From assembly GCA_036429605.1 (NCBI GenBank), contig JAVFKD010000004.1, positions 4,278,001 to 4,342,000 of the forward strand: DNA of 64,000 nt. The letters are read 5' to 3'. The stretch comes from Cladobotryum mycophilum. Taxonomy: Eukaryota; Ascomycota; Sordariomycetes; Hypocreales; Hypocreaceae. How positions within the stretch are numbered: the stretch's first letter is position 1; the number at the start of each line of letters is the position of its first letter. Shown piece after piece: positions 21,768 to 33,021 of the stretch. The notes beneath the pieces were generated by a model, which saw only the letters and a program-made list of their open reading frames with translations, was not told the DNA's origin and did not search any database. Position numbers and translations under genes: made by a program.

Positions 21768-24700
21768 ATGAAACCGGCCGAGCAGGGCCAACCAGCCGAA
21801 GGGCAACTGAAAGAAACCCAGGATCCCTTTAGCTCTATATACTCTGCTTCGCGACTCTGCTTAATGCTATTTGATGAATGCATTGGCTCAACTGATGACG
21901 CTGGCAATGAAGGATATAGTATTTTGGAGGAATTGCGTGGTCAGTTTAGCACATGGGCTGCATATGTTGGTGCCTTTGCTACGCCAAAGGCATCACTAGA
22001 CGCTCGTCTAGCACCACACGAGGACCTTGGAGAGATGATCCTTGATCTGTTGGCAATGGTGATTCGAAATTTGAGGTGGTGTATGCGCTCTTAAACTTTC
22101 ACTGGATTAGCGGCCTGTTCTAACGAATATTTGTTAGCCACGGCAAATCAACAAATTGACGCAAATTCAGAACATCACGTTGGACTGCCTGCAGTTGAGT
22201 CTGCAATTACCAAGCTATTTACTCTTGCGGTCTCCATCAGACGAGCGGGGAGAAAGTCCCATAAGCTGAGCCAACGGGGAAAAGACAAAAGTTTCGAATC
22301 CAACTGCTCGTTGTTGCTCCAAATTCGCTACCCGAATGCAAGACAGAGTCTGCGTAACCAACTCATGAGCTCAATAAGTGCACGTGGAATGTCTTTACAT
22401 TACTTGCAGCAACATAACCGAAAAATTGCTAGGGATGCGGATAACGCGCACAATGGAACAGAAGAGAACGAAGAGATCAGAACAAAAGATGATGGTTCAC
22501 AGGCGCAGGCCAAAGCCGACAATCAGCCTGCACAAACTGAGATTGAAACACTTGCATCTGAAGTATCGCGATCAGTGGTTAGTAAGAATCGTGAGGTAGC
22601 CAAAAGGAACTTCAGACCATCAAGTTCCATAATCAGCCATGGATCAACAGTACGAGATGCATCGGGGTCAGAACTTCCTTATCCTCCGATACCAAGACCT
22701 AACACGCAACAAAAATACTGCTCTTGCACCATATGCTCCGAGCCTTTCGAAATGACTGTCTTGACAGAAGAGAAATGGAAGTATGCAACTCTCTTACCCC
22801 TTTCTGCTAATACGTGTTCCCTCTAACCTCGTATTAGGGCACATGTTGATCGGGACATTGAACCCTACGTTTGCATATCCGAAGAATGTAGCGAAACCCT
22901 ACGTTTTTTTACTCGAATGCAAGACTGGGTTGAGCATATGCAAACCAGACACAGTATGGATTGGGCGGCACGGATCCATACCGAACTATGGTATTGCGAT
23001 GTCAATCATTCAGACCCTCTGGAATTTAGTAACAGAGACATATTTGTCAAGCATATGAAGGAGGAGCATGCAAAAGATTTGACAAACTCACAGCTCCAAG
23101 GTAGAATCAGGCGTAACAGGAGAGTGGCAAAGAGAGAGCCGTTTGCCTGTCCCCTCTGCGACTGTATTCCTGAGGATCTAAAAGAGAGGGTTACGGAGAA
23201 GCCATACAAACCCCTCTTCAAGCATATTGCTCGCCATTTGAAGTATGTTTCCTTCTGGTCAATGTCATATCTCGACACATCTCCTGAGAATGCAAATGAC
23301 ACTTGCGACTCTGTAGTCATTTCAGAGGAGCAGAAAAGTGACACTCCATCTCGAGTGTCCACACGAAGTAGTGTTTCATTCACAGATATACCGGCCACGG
23401 AAATCCTTGGCAATGGAAGCTACCGCATTGGTGAGCAAATCATCTTCCAGGAGTACGCGCTGCAGAGCGATGAGACCTGGGACTTCCTGCCGTTTAAGAG
23501 TCTGGAAACAGACTGGGAGCATTTAGCACGCCATCTGAGAAGATTAGATCCAATGAGCCACAGTGGTGAACGGATCACAATGCGTGATGAACTTATAAGC
23601 AGTTTTCAACGCAATCCATCTGGCCACGGAAAGTCATTTCTTCCATACGGAGAATTCATGCGAATTACTCATTTTGGTACGGTTTTGGATTCACTCGCTA
23701 CCGTATATCCTGAGGCCACGGCTAGGAGGCTGGCCAATTTCATCAACGGCCCTCCTGACGAACGCAAATATTATTCACAATACTACAGTCGGAGGATATT
23801 TTCTATCCTTGTACTCATTCATCGAGTTGAACTGATGGAACCTTTCGAGAGCATAGGTCTGCGGGATCACCATTTGCCTTTTTATTGCAACGATGGAATC
23901 ACTAAGCTTTGGCCGTATCTGTCCAATGAAGGCGAGCCCTTGGCGCTATTCGACACAGTCGATCAGGAAACAAGACAGTCTTTCTATAACTTCCAATGGT
24001 ATATACTCACTCATTACTTCCACAAGAATCTAGGCCTTCGTCCAATGGGTATTCGGGTACTTCATCCGAAAACAGTGCTTCCTTTGACGTCCGTGTCGAT
24101 CATCTCTCACAATACTAAATGCGTCAAAATCCACCCCGATCATCATGAATTTGTAAGTTGTACTCAATTAGGCTCTTGCTCAAGACTATCTGACATGATC
24201 TTTGAAGGGATATGAGCAGTTTTGTATCCGATCCTTTGATGAAGACGTTACGTCCCTTCAACCTCACCAGTCACCGATTCCGAAGCGTTTTGATGATTAT
24301 CTGGCAATGAATCCCTGCAAAAACATCGCTGAACTTCTCACTGTCCTCAAGATGGAGAATAAAGTTATGATTTTGCTTCCTTGGGCACGAGGGGGTAGCT
24401 TGAGAAAATTGTTCAATCTTACCCCGGATGATTGGGCACCACAAAAATCCCCATTCCTACTCGTCAAGTGGCTTGCGTCGGAATGCCTTGGTCTAGTGAA
24501 CGGGCTGAATAGCATTCATAAATGGAGTGTCTTCTCTTCAATAATTAGGAAACCGGACAGTGCTGGCCTCAGAATTCATGGAGACATATCAACAGACGGG
24601 ATTTTGCATTTTTTGGTGACTCTGACCTCCGTGAACTCGGTTCACTCAAGTTTGCCAACTGTGGCATTGATGACCTTTCCGTATATCGGCAGGCTTACAG

Positions 24701-25367
24701 ATCACCAGAACATGATCTACATGGTGCGGATTCTCACTTGACGGCCAAGGTTGACATATGGTCTTTGGGTTGTGTATTCACCGAACTCCTGACATGGATC
24801 ATACGAAGAGACGTTGGTGTGGAAAACTACAGAATGCAACGCATCAAAGAAGCTGCATATCGTGGCCACATTGAAACCGAAAGGTGGCATGAAGATAATT
24901 TCTTCATGAAGGAGGAAATAATAGAGGGGGTCTTAAGGCTGTTTTTAGAAAAGGTCAGGGGCGCTCGGCAACAGTGCGTCCTATTCTAAAACCGAGTGTC
25001 TCTGAAGTAAGTCTATTGGCAAGCATAATTCCCCCACCAACTCCTAGATGTTTTGTCGATGAATAAGATGGACGAATCGCTAAACAACTATTAGTGGATA
25101 CATGGTCTTGTTAGGGACATACATCCTGGAGATCAAGATAACTTCCTAAAAGACTTTCTGGAGTTTATACAAGCCAGAATGCTGCAGATTGAACCATTAC
25201 AGCGCGCAGATTGCGATGAGATTGAGAGCTTCTTACAATCATGCACGACGAAGGGGGAGAATAATGAACAGTATTGGTCCCTGGGGAGAGCTGCATATTC
25301 TAGCCGGAGAGATGTTCCCCCTGAAGACGGTCTTGGCCATGAAGAACTGTATTTTAATAAAAAATAG
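21768..25367 (+). CDS. C2H2 zinc-finger protein fused to a kinase-like (pseudokinase) domain
   Basis: Five exons, 21768-22080, 22138-22780, 22838-24152, 24208-25006 and 25095-25367, with 55-88 bp GT-AG introns, give ~1,114 residues. Residues ~300-430 hold several Cys/His finger-like units (CSCTICSEPF, YVCISEECSETLRF, ELWYCDVNHSD, FACPLCDC...H...H). The C-terminal ~350 residues follow a protein kinase: a region around VMILLPWARGGSL, a catalytic loop HGDISTDGILHF at ~881 and VDIWSLGCVFTELLTW. The loop lacks the catalytic Lys and Asn and no Gly-rich loop is evident, so it is probably inactive. Exon 4 has two one-base breaks in T runs, 24609-24614 and 24942-24946 (one T missing in each). Correcting both puts every exon in phase. 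A similar fingers-plus-kinase layout occurs in other fungal genomes; the role is unknown. Confidence 0.65.
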
Positions 25368-25581
25368 CCAGGAACAGCACTTGACCATTACGAGATGTAT
25401 GGAATGAGGTTCCCACGGCACAGTAGCTAATGTGGGATTATCGCAGGCTGCAAAAGAAAATGAACCAGTGCTTGTAAAGTCTATCGGAAAGGAGAGGAGT
25501 ATGAAGTATGAATACAAATTCCCTGACATATCAATTCCTCTATTGTTCCTTCATCTGAACTACAACTAGAAGGATGCGACT

Positions 25582-26811
25582 TTAACTATCTTGAAGCAAA
25601 ATCACATTATCAAACCGCCATTCGGTCGTCGTCGTAGGCTGCACACCAAACGCAATTGACACTACACAGTTGCTCAACGTGGCACTGAAAGTAGCATGGT
25701 GCGTAAACGCCCAAAAGCTGTTTGCCTGCGCCATCCCGGCAAAGGGAGTAACCAGCCAGACGGCTTTGTCGCTGCAGACCACCTCAACCACCACAGTAGA
25801 CCCCCAGTTCCCGGAGTTGAGGAACGCGGTGCTCCTGGCGCTGTAGGTGAGGGTGTAGCTGCCGGGATGGATGGTGAAGATTTCGCTATTGAGCCAGCCT
25901 TGGCTTTGGCTGTGGGAGGTGGTGGTGACGGCCATGTTGGAGACGCCACCGCTGGGACCGTCTGTGACTTGACCGATTCCTTGCCATGTTCCGACGCCAG
26001 GCTGGAAAATCCATGGAATGATGCTGGAAGTGCCAGCTCCCTTTTCGAAATCCCCATTCGGTACAAGGTTGGTTGGGGCTGGCGGGGTGACTGTGACAGT
26101 CTTGATGCCGCTGGTTAAGACTTTATTTATGGTCTGAGTGGATGTCGTAGTAACAGTGGCTGTAACGGACGATGTGGATGTCTGTATGACGAAAGTGTTA
26201 GTTTTAATGGTAGATTGGATCATTGGAGCTGCAAATGAGTGAGTCCTACCTCGGTGACTGTTTGTGTGCCAGCTGTATATGTCACACTGACCGTGCTGGC
26301 TGGGACATTAATGCATGAGCACGCGGAAGTGATTCGCGATGCAGGATATGTCGCGCCATTGGTCATGCAGTATGGAGGCGGCGCTGGCGCAGGAGGGTCT
26401 GCAGGATCACGCTTGTTATGTGCGGCTTGAGTGACTGTCACAGTTGCGGACGGGACTGTCGCAGTGAAGACGGTAACTGATGAGGTGATGACGTCTGTTT
26501 CGGTGCTCGCTGTAACCGTCTGCCAGAGAGTTGTAGTTCTGGAGTCGCAAATAGTGTTAGTCGTTCTGTGAACTTCCATGGCTTGGGGGAAAAGAAACTC
26601 ACGATGTGGCTGTTACTGTCGCAACAGTCGTGGTGCTTGGTGTAAGACCAGAGCAGTAGGCGGTTGCCTGCGTCGAGTACCGCTGGTCAATGAAGCATCG
26701 AAGTAAATTATCATGATTACAGGCGTCTCTTTGTGAGAGATCAAAGGGCGATGCAATGACGCTTCCGAACAGGGTCAAGGCGCCGCAAAGGACTGCAGAT
26801 GTAGACAACAT
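25582..26811 (-). CDS. Secreted Ser/Thr-rich protein with a putative carbohydrate-binding C-terminal domain
   Basis: Three exons on the minus strand, 26603-26811, 26250-26538 and 25582-26181, with GT-AG introns in phase, give 365 residues. Residues 1-20 are a signal peptide (LSTSAVLCGALTLFGSVIAS). The first half is rich in Thr/Ser/Val (TTTVATVTATS, TVTVTQAA) and would be heavily O-glycosylated, with a small Cys-containing module (YCMTNGATYPASRITSACSC). From residue ~203, NLVPNGDFEKG starts a beta-sandwich of the kind found in CBM4/9-like and related galactose-binding-like domains, ending EWRFDNVILLQDS. No catalytic domain. Likely a cell-wall or extracellular adhesion protein; ligand unknown. 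Confidence 0.75.
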
Positions 26812-28348
26812 GATGCCAGTGGTGTAGTGATGGAATGACTAGAATTGCCAAGACGTCGATCGATCTCATCTGCCAAGAGACTAATTTACTTGGCGATGGA
26901 GGAACATATGCCAGCATATTTAACTAATTGTAGCCCCCTGGCATCGACGTTTCCCTACCGCCACTTCATGTCTGGCACAGCACGCTATCAGGCGCTGAAG
27001 ACCAGCTTATTGCCAACAACAATGCTTTGGGCCTCACTAGCGAACTGTGCGCTTTCAGCCGTCCCTCAGCGTCAAGCCAAGCGCATGTGTTTTTGAAGGG
27101 CGCCCCCAGTTGTCAGGACCCTTCTTGCGGCTGAACCTCTGGCGGGAGATCAACACCGCCCTGAGAGACGTCCGATTTAGGAAACATTCATTCAATAGTG
27201 TGGATTATGCTGCTTGATAGCGTTGGCACTCTCGGATTTCGGCACCGTTGGCATTTTTGGCTGAACGGCGAGACTGGTTCTTGAAATGTGGCTGTCAAAC
27301 TGTCGACGGTTCATTGGAGATGGGAGAGCAGTGACTGGATGGAGTGTATCCACTGTATAAGCTACAGGAAAATAGGCTTGTATTTAACAATGGGCTCATG
27401 CATACATATTGGTGAGGAGCTGTGTACTAGAGGTCTCAAGTTATGGTAAATGTAGATGGATCTGGATATTTACTATCCACAAAGCACACGTGGCGTTCAT
27501 AACGCTCCCGCAGGCATTTAAGCATATCTACGGACAAGAACATCTTCTTACTCATTCGTTGTTGAATTGTGAGTCTCTATTCTTCCTTCCAATTTGTATG
27601 TTGACTGACGTGTTTCACATCAGTGCGTCCCTTGCGCCACGCCATTTCGTTTTATTGAGATGCATCCAACCTTCATTAAAGAGTACTCCATTAGCCCACA
27701 GGGAGTCTTTCCAGTGCGCTACTTGATGATTTATTAATCGTATAAATGTCTGATAGGCAAGCCTCAACATCTATTCAATGTTTAGGTGACGCATGCTTGA
27801 ACGGACCAGCGACAACATTTCCCTACAGACTGGTGTAGATCTCCTCGCCGTAGTCAAACGATTATCTGCTACTTCTACTATAAATATCTCCCGAAAAACC
27901 TTAATTAACATTCATGGATGCAGTCAGTGTGGCCATACCATCATCAACAATATTTGAGAGTGGGGGTGGGTAATCGTGCGCCCACCAACCGGACTGGACA
28001 CAAAACATCCATCATGATTATCTTTCAGCCTTGTTGAATATGCATATTTCTAGTTACTTATGACTACAGTTGTTCCAATTTGGTAAAACTATTCTATTAA
28101 GATCCATCTCATCTCGTTGCTATAATCATCCTGAGCAATTTGTTCTTGTTCCATGCATCCCCCTCCTGCTTACACCATCTACTCCCCCTACCAATTTGTG
28201 AACGACAATAAAATGCATGACACAAATTCTTACAAATAATGATTAAACCACTAAATTCAATACGTACCTTGAATGAATGAGCCTCTCCTTGTGCTACATC
28301 CTACTAACATTCCTCGCCCGATCCTTTATTGCCTGCTTATTAATGAGA
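26812..28348. other. Intergenic region at the left edge of the biosynthetic cluster
   Basis: About 1.5 kb, AT-rich in its second half, between the minus-strand secreted-protein gene and the promoter palindrome of the SDR gene. Open frames here (for example 26845-27096 and 27409-27726 plus) look non-coding. No transposon or repeat was recognised. Confidence 0.45.
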
Positions 28349-28360
28349 TCGGAGCTCCGA
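28349..28360. promoter_or_regulatory. TCGG-N4-CCGA palindrome upstream of the SDR gene
   Basis: TCGGAGCTCCGA, a perfect 12-bp palindrome, ends 230 bp upstream of the SDR start codon. It matches the CGG-N4-CCG core found upstream of the other cluster genes and is the shape bound by Zn2Cys6 dimers. Its presence here suggests that the SDR belongs to the cluster regulon. Confidence 0.55.
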
Positions 28361-28590
28361 ATGTACTTGTTCGGAGACGTGGGGCTGCCCTCTTTGTTTC
28401 CAGGTTTCGTTGTACCGGCCATTGCCTTATATAATAATGGTTTGTTGGCAGCTCCTCCATATCTTGTCTCTACCCACCCAAGCTTCATGCATGGACTTGA
28501 CCTGACCCGACCATCTCTCACTCACATTTACTGCTTCAACTTTAATTCATCCATTCTCTCTCTCCTTTTGCGTACGTTGCACCCAGAAAA

Positions 28591-29668
28591 ATGGCGGACG
28601 CAATCGCTTCACAGCCAGCCAAGTCCTCCATCGGCAACTTCTGGTGGGCAGCCAGACACCCACCAGCTGATCCCACCACATCCTTCGCCGGCAAGACGAT
28701 TCTCATCACCGGCCCCAACACTGGCCTCGGTTTCGAGGCTGCCGTCAAGTTCGCCGCCCTGGGCGCATCAAAGCTCATCTTCGGCGTGCGATCGCTGCAG
28801 CGAGGCGAGGAGGCCAAGGTCAGCATCGAGCAAAAGACGGGCTGCGCAAAGGACGTCATTGAGCTTGTCCAGCTTGACATGGCCAGCTATGCCTCCATCG
28901 AGACATTTGCGCGAGACGTCTCGAGCAGATTCCCCGTGGTCCACGCCGCCGTCCTCAACGCAGGCGTTGCCCCGCCGTCGTACAAGCTCAGCCCCGAGGG
29001 GTGGGAGATGGCCCTGCAGGTCAACGTCATCTCCTCAGCCTACCTCGGGATCCTCCTTCTTCCCAAGCTGCGTGAGTCGGGTATTTCCACTGGCCAGCCG
29101 ACGCATCTAGAATTCGTGGCGAGCGTCGGCCACGGCGACGTCAGTGCGGACAGCGTGCACGACAACAAGCGCGGCATCCTGCAGAAGCTCAATGACGAAA
29201 AGACATTCAAGTTCACAGCCCAGTACAGCATCACAAAGCTCCTCGAAGTCTGGGTCATGACACATGTCGCCGCCGCAGTGCCCTCGTCCCAGGTCATTGT
29301 CAACGCCTCCTGCCCGAGTCTGTGCAAGAGCACCTTGGGTCGTGACTTTGGCCTCATGCTTCGAGTACCAGACAACTTGATCAAGTCCATCGTTGGCAGG
29401 ACCACGGAGGAGGGCAGCCGCATTTTGGTGAGCGCCACCACCACCGGTGAAAACGCACATGGAGGATTCTGGTCCAACGATCGGGTTTCAGTGTAAGTTT
29501 GCCCCCCAACGACCCCCTCGCTCAGCTGTTCTAACAGAATACAGCCTCGGAGTACTGGTCACATCGGACCAAGGGAAGAAGCTCAGTGCGCAATTCTGGG
29601 GAGAACTCCTTGACGTATTCAAGAAGCAGAACCCGGGCGTTGAGAGGATTCTTCAAGGTGGCAACTAA
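28591..29668 (+). CDS. Short-chain dehydrogenase/reductase
   Basis: NAD(P)-dependent oxidoreductase, 341 residues from two exons, 28591-29492 and 29545-29668 (52-bp intron GTAAGT...ACAG). The Rossmann motif TGPNTGLG is at 40-47, NAG at 123-125, and the catalytic pair YSITK puts Tyr at ~212 and Lys at ~216, with an upstream Ser in SVG (~179). The N-terminal WWAARHPPADPTTSFAGKT precedes the fold, as in the fungal SDR group related to light-independent 'protochlorophyllide reductase-like' enzymes. It carries the shared palindrome in its promoter and lies next to the MFS gene, tail to tail, so it is probably a tailoring enzyme of the cluster (ketone reduction or alcohol oxidation). The substrate is inference. 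Confidence 0.85.
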
Positions 29669-30169
29669 GACTGTAATTTGAGACTTGATATTTTCTCACT
29701 GGCAAAGTTTATAGAGGAGGATGGGTGTGGGCTACAAGGATGCAAGCAACTAATTTTCCTTTGTATGGTTTAGAATTGTTCATACCAGTTGGCGCATGTT
29801 TTATTATCACATATCCGTACATATATAATAAATGCATTTGAGCTTTCCTCCATGTACAACATTTCACATCCATCAATAAGTGGTTTGCAAGACATCGGTA
29901 GAGAATGGATGGTTTGGGCAGACCGGAGAGCTAAATTTACTCGGAGAACTCACAATTTAAAAGCATGGCAATAAAGGTCGAAGGCTTTCTTTATTAACCT
30001 CTATTTCTTTGTTCTAAAGTTGAACTTTCGTGACCTTTATGATATTGTACAGCTACCATTTGACCTAACATTTACCAATCCCAAACTGTATAAAGCAGAT
30101 GACCTGAATGCTATTGATCCCATTTTTAATTACAACTCAAAGAAGCACCCTTATTATAACCAGCCATGT
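29669..30169. other. Convergent region between SDR and MFS genes
   Basis: 501 bp, AT-rich, between the 3' ends of the SDR (plus) and MFS (minus) genes. It likely holds both 3' untranslated regions. No other feature seen. Confidence 0.45.
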
Positions 30170-31940
30170 CTAAACTTTCGCCTCGGCGCTTTCAGCATTC
30201 TCCTTCTTTCCCTCAGCCAATCCAAAGTCGGAATCCAGCTCGGTGCGCAGTTCTAGCTCCCTCTCCACGAAACACGACAGTACCGTAATAATAGAAAATG
30301 CAATGCTGATTAACCAAACACGCCTGAGGGCATCGGTGTACGCATCGATGATTACGGCGCGGGTGGGTGGATCAAAGGACTTGACAAACTGAGCTGTGGC
30401 GTGCTCGTATGCCTTTCCTCGGGTGAAATCGTCGCGGAGGCTGGGGTCGAAACGATGACTGAGCTGGTCAAATCGGTTGTTAAATACCGCCGAGGGAATG
30501 GAAACACCCCAAATAGTGCCCAGTGACCGAATAAATGACCATGTCGCGGTGCTGGTAGCGACTTCGCTTTCTGGGAGGCCCGCCTGTACAGCTTGAAGCG
30601 TGGTGGATATCATGCATCCAAGGCCAGCGCCCGCCAGCATTTGGAACACAACCCAGATGGCCTTGTGACTACCCTCGTTGAGAATACTGCTGAGACCAAT
30701 CCCAAGAGTGGCAAGGATCGTGGCCACAATATGAACGGGCTTGTAGCGTCCCGTTTTCGACACGATGCCTCCACCCACGGCTGCGAAGATGGGGAAAGTA
30801 AGTTGAAAGGGGAGCAGATGGATACCGGACTTGGTGGGCGAGTCCCCCAGCACGGACTGGAAATAGACTGGGTAAAAGTAGACGAACCAGAAGGAGAGGA
30901 GCATGGCCATGAAGGAAATGAAGAATGCGGCGGACGAGGTCCGGCTTTGGAAGTGGTGCACTGGCATGACCGGGTACGCGCACCAGCGGCTGCGCTCCCA
31001 CCAGAAAAAGATGATCAGACCGACGAAGCCGAGCACGAGGGGGTGACGATGTTTCCCTGGCTCCAGCGGTATCTAGTACCTCCGTACGTCAAAGCCCAGA
31101 GAATGGAAAAGGTGGCGCACACGAGGAGGATATTGCCCACGACATCGATGCGCTTCAGGCGCTCTACCGTAGACAGCTCCTTTTTCCACTTGACCTGGAG
31201 GAAAAAGACGAGCACAGCCAGCGCCAGGCCGCCGAGCGGGAGGTTGATATAGAAGACCCATCTCCACGAAACATTATCCGTCAGGGCGCCGCCGATGATG
31301 GGCCCGGATGTCGTTCCGATGCTGACGAAGAGGAACAGCAGGCCGATGAAGTTGCCCCGCTCCCGCATCGGGACCAGGTCGCAGATGATCATGTCTATCA
31401 GCATGTTGATGCCCCCCGCGCCGATGCCCTGGACGGCTCGTCCCCAGATCAGCATGTCCATGGAGTTTGCTCCTCCGCAGAGACCACTCCCGAAGAGAAA
31501 GATGGCGGTGGCTAGGATCATGACATAGCGGCGGCCCCAGAGATCGGCGAGCTGTCCGTAGAGGGGCTGGAACGCGGCACTGTCACACAAAGGGTCAACA
31601 TTCTGAGGTGAAGAGTTTTGTTTAAGGTAATGTAGAGAGCATACCTTGTGAGAAAATAGACGTTGACGACCCAAACATAGTTGTCTCCTCCCTTTAATTC
31701 GGCAACGATGCTGGGCAACGACGTGGAGAGGATGGAGCCATCCAGAGCGGATATCAAGCCGGTAAAGCAGAGCCCACTAAAGGTGAGCCAGAATCCGGTG
31801 TTGTATCGTGTCTTGGGCAGAGTCTCCAGCTCGAGCTCTGTTGATGGAGAGGAGCTCTGGACTTGGGTGTCCGATTCCGTAGCGATGGACTCATGCCGCT
31901 GACCGTCCTCTTGGGACTGTTGTTTTTCGGGTTCAGACAT
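30170..31940 (-). CDS. MFS drug/metabolite exporter (DHA2-like, 14-TM), one apparent frame break
   Basis: Plasma-membrane or vesicle transporter, likely exporting the cluster product in exchange for protons. Two exons, 31645-31940 and 30170-31579, with intron GTATGC...GACAG. The N-terminal ~50 residues are hydrophilic and Ser/Glu-rich; then come TM1 (WLTFSGLCFTGLISALDGSI), motif A (GQLADLWGRR) and motif C-like GTTSGPIIGGAL, and further TM segments to ~550. Length fits 14-TM DHA2 members. The frame breaks at the G run 31039-31043 (one base missing), between GNIVTP and LGFVGLIIFF. With it the coding length is a multiple of three, 568 residues. The promoter carries CCGGAGTTCCGA about 205 bp upstream. 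Confidence 0.85.
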
Positions 31941-33021
31941 TTGGCGGGCAGACTATGTTTAGTATTTGCTTCCAGTTTGTTCAGAATCAAGAAGAGAAGT
32001 CAAAAACCATAGAAGGTAGAGGAGAATATCACCAGGCTATGCCGTTTCAAGGATTTGGCCTTTGTTTTGTACAAATAGATGCTTAAAGATCCATCACCAT
32101 ATACCTGCAAAAGGGGATCACAGAACATGAGCCAATCAAAAGGCCCGGAGTTCCGATGCCCCCACACCTCCGAGGATCGTCTTCCGGTGAATCCACAGAT
32201 GCAGCGGGCCGAGATGATGCACGTATACGTACCTTTGGTAATTGGTAATTTTACACCAGGGGGGTTACGAATCACCGATAATAGGATGTGGGATGCTGGT
32301 AGAACAAGGAGTAGCGAATATTTGTCATGGACCGAATCTATGACGGCAGGACATGTTATTTGTATGAAGCAACAGCTGCACAATGGTCTATGCCAATCGG
32401 CTAGGATGGAGACACAATGCAACATAACCTTGGAACACAAGGAGCAAACTCATTTCCATTTTTAGAACCCAAAATAAGCTTAAGTTAGGGGGTCTAGATA
32501 TAGTCCAAGTATAGTAGTTATCTCCTACAAAGCATATTTATTCTGATTAATTATTTTGATCCAACGGTGGTCTTGGTGGAAATGCAAGATTGCGCTGGTT
32601 GATTAATGAGTGGTTCTAGGGTAGCACATCTAGATGAGAGCGACGCATAGTTTCAACATCGCCATTTAACTTTTCATCTCTGGCAAATTGATCAAGGTTT
32701 TGATGTAAACTTTTGATAATAACAAGTTTAAGATTATTTCTCTGACTGCGTTATTACACCCCACTCGGATTCAGCTTAATTTCTCTCATCTTCAGTAACG
32801 TAGCGAGCCTATGGCTAAGGTGTGCTTGACTTGTTGGTTCCCTTGGTTCCTCAAAGCCAAGACATTTCTCACCATGTTTACTCCCTAAAGCGTGGCATCT
32901 CGTCTGCTCGGAAAAGTATATGAAAATAAAACATTTATTCTTTGCTATAGTATCTTATAGAACCGCAACTATCATAGGAAAATGGTACAGGACAACATTA
33001 AAAGGAGTGTGAACGTGCACA
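31941..33021. other. Region between MFS promoter and 3' end of the PKS-NRPS gene
   Basis: Contains the MFS promoter (palindrome at 32145) and the AT-rich 3' flank of the PKS-NRPS gene. A 146-residue minus-strand open frame at 32000-32440 has no domain and is probably chance. Confidence 0.45.
32145..32156. promoter_or_regulatory. CGG-N4-CCG site upstream of the MFS gene
   Basis: CCGGAGTTCCGA lies 205 bp upstream of the MFS start codon. It has the CGG-N4-CCG core with A and T at the edges of the spacer, as in the SDR and TF1 sites; one outer base differs from the full palindrome. Confidence 0.5.

Noticed and set aside
32000..32440. 146-residue minus-strand open frame upstream of the MFS gene
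   Set aside because: No domain; covers the MFS promoter with its palindrome.
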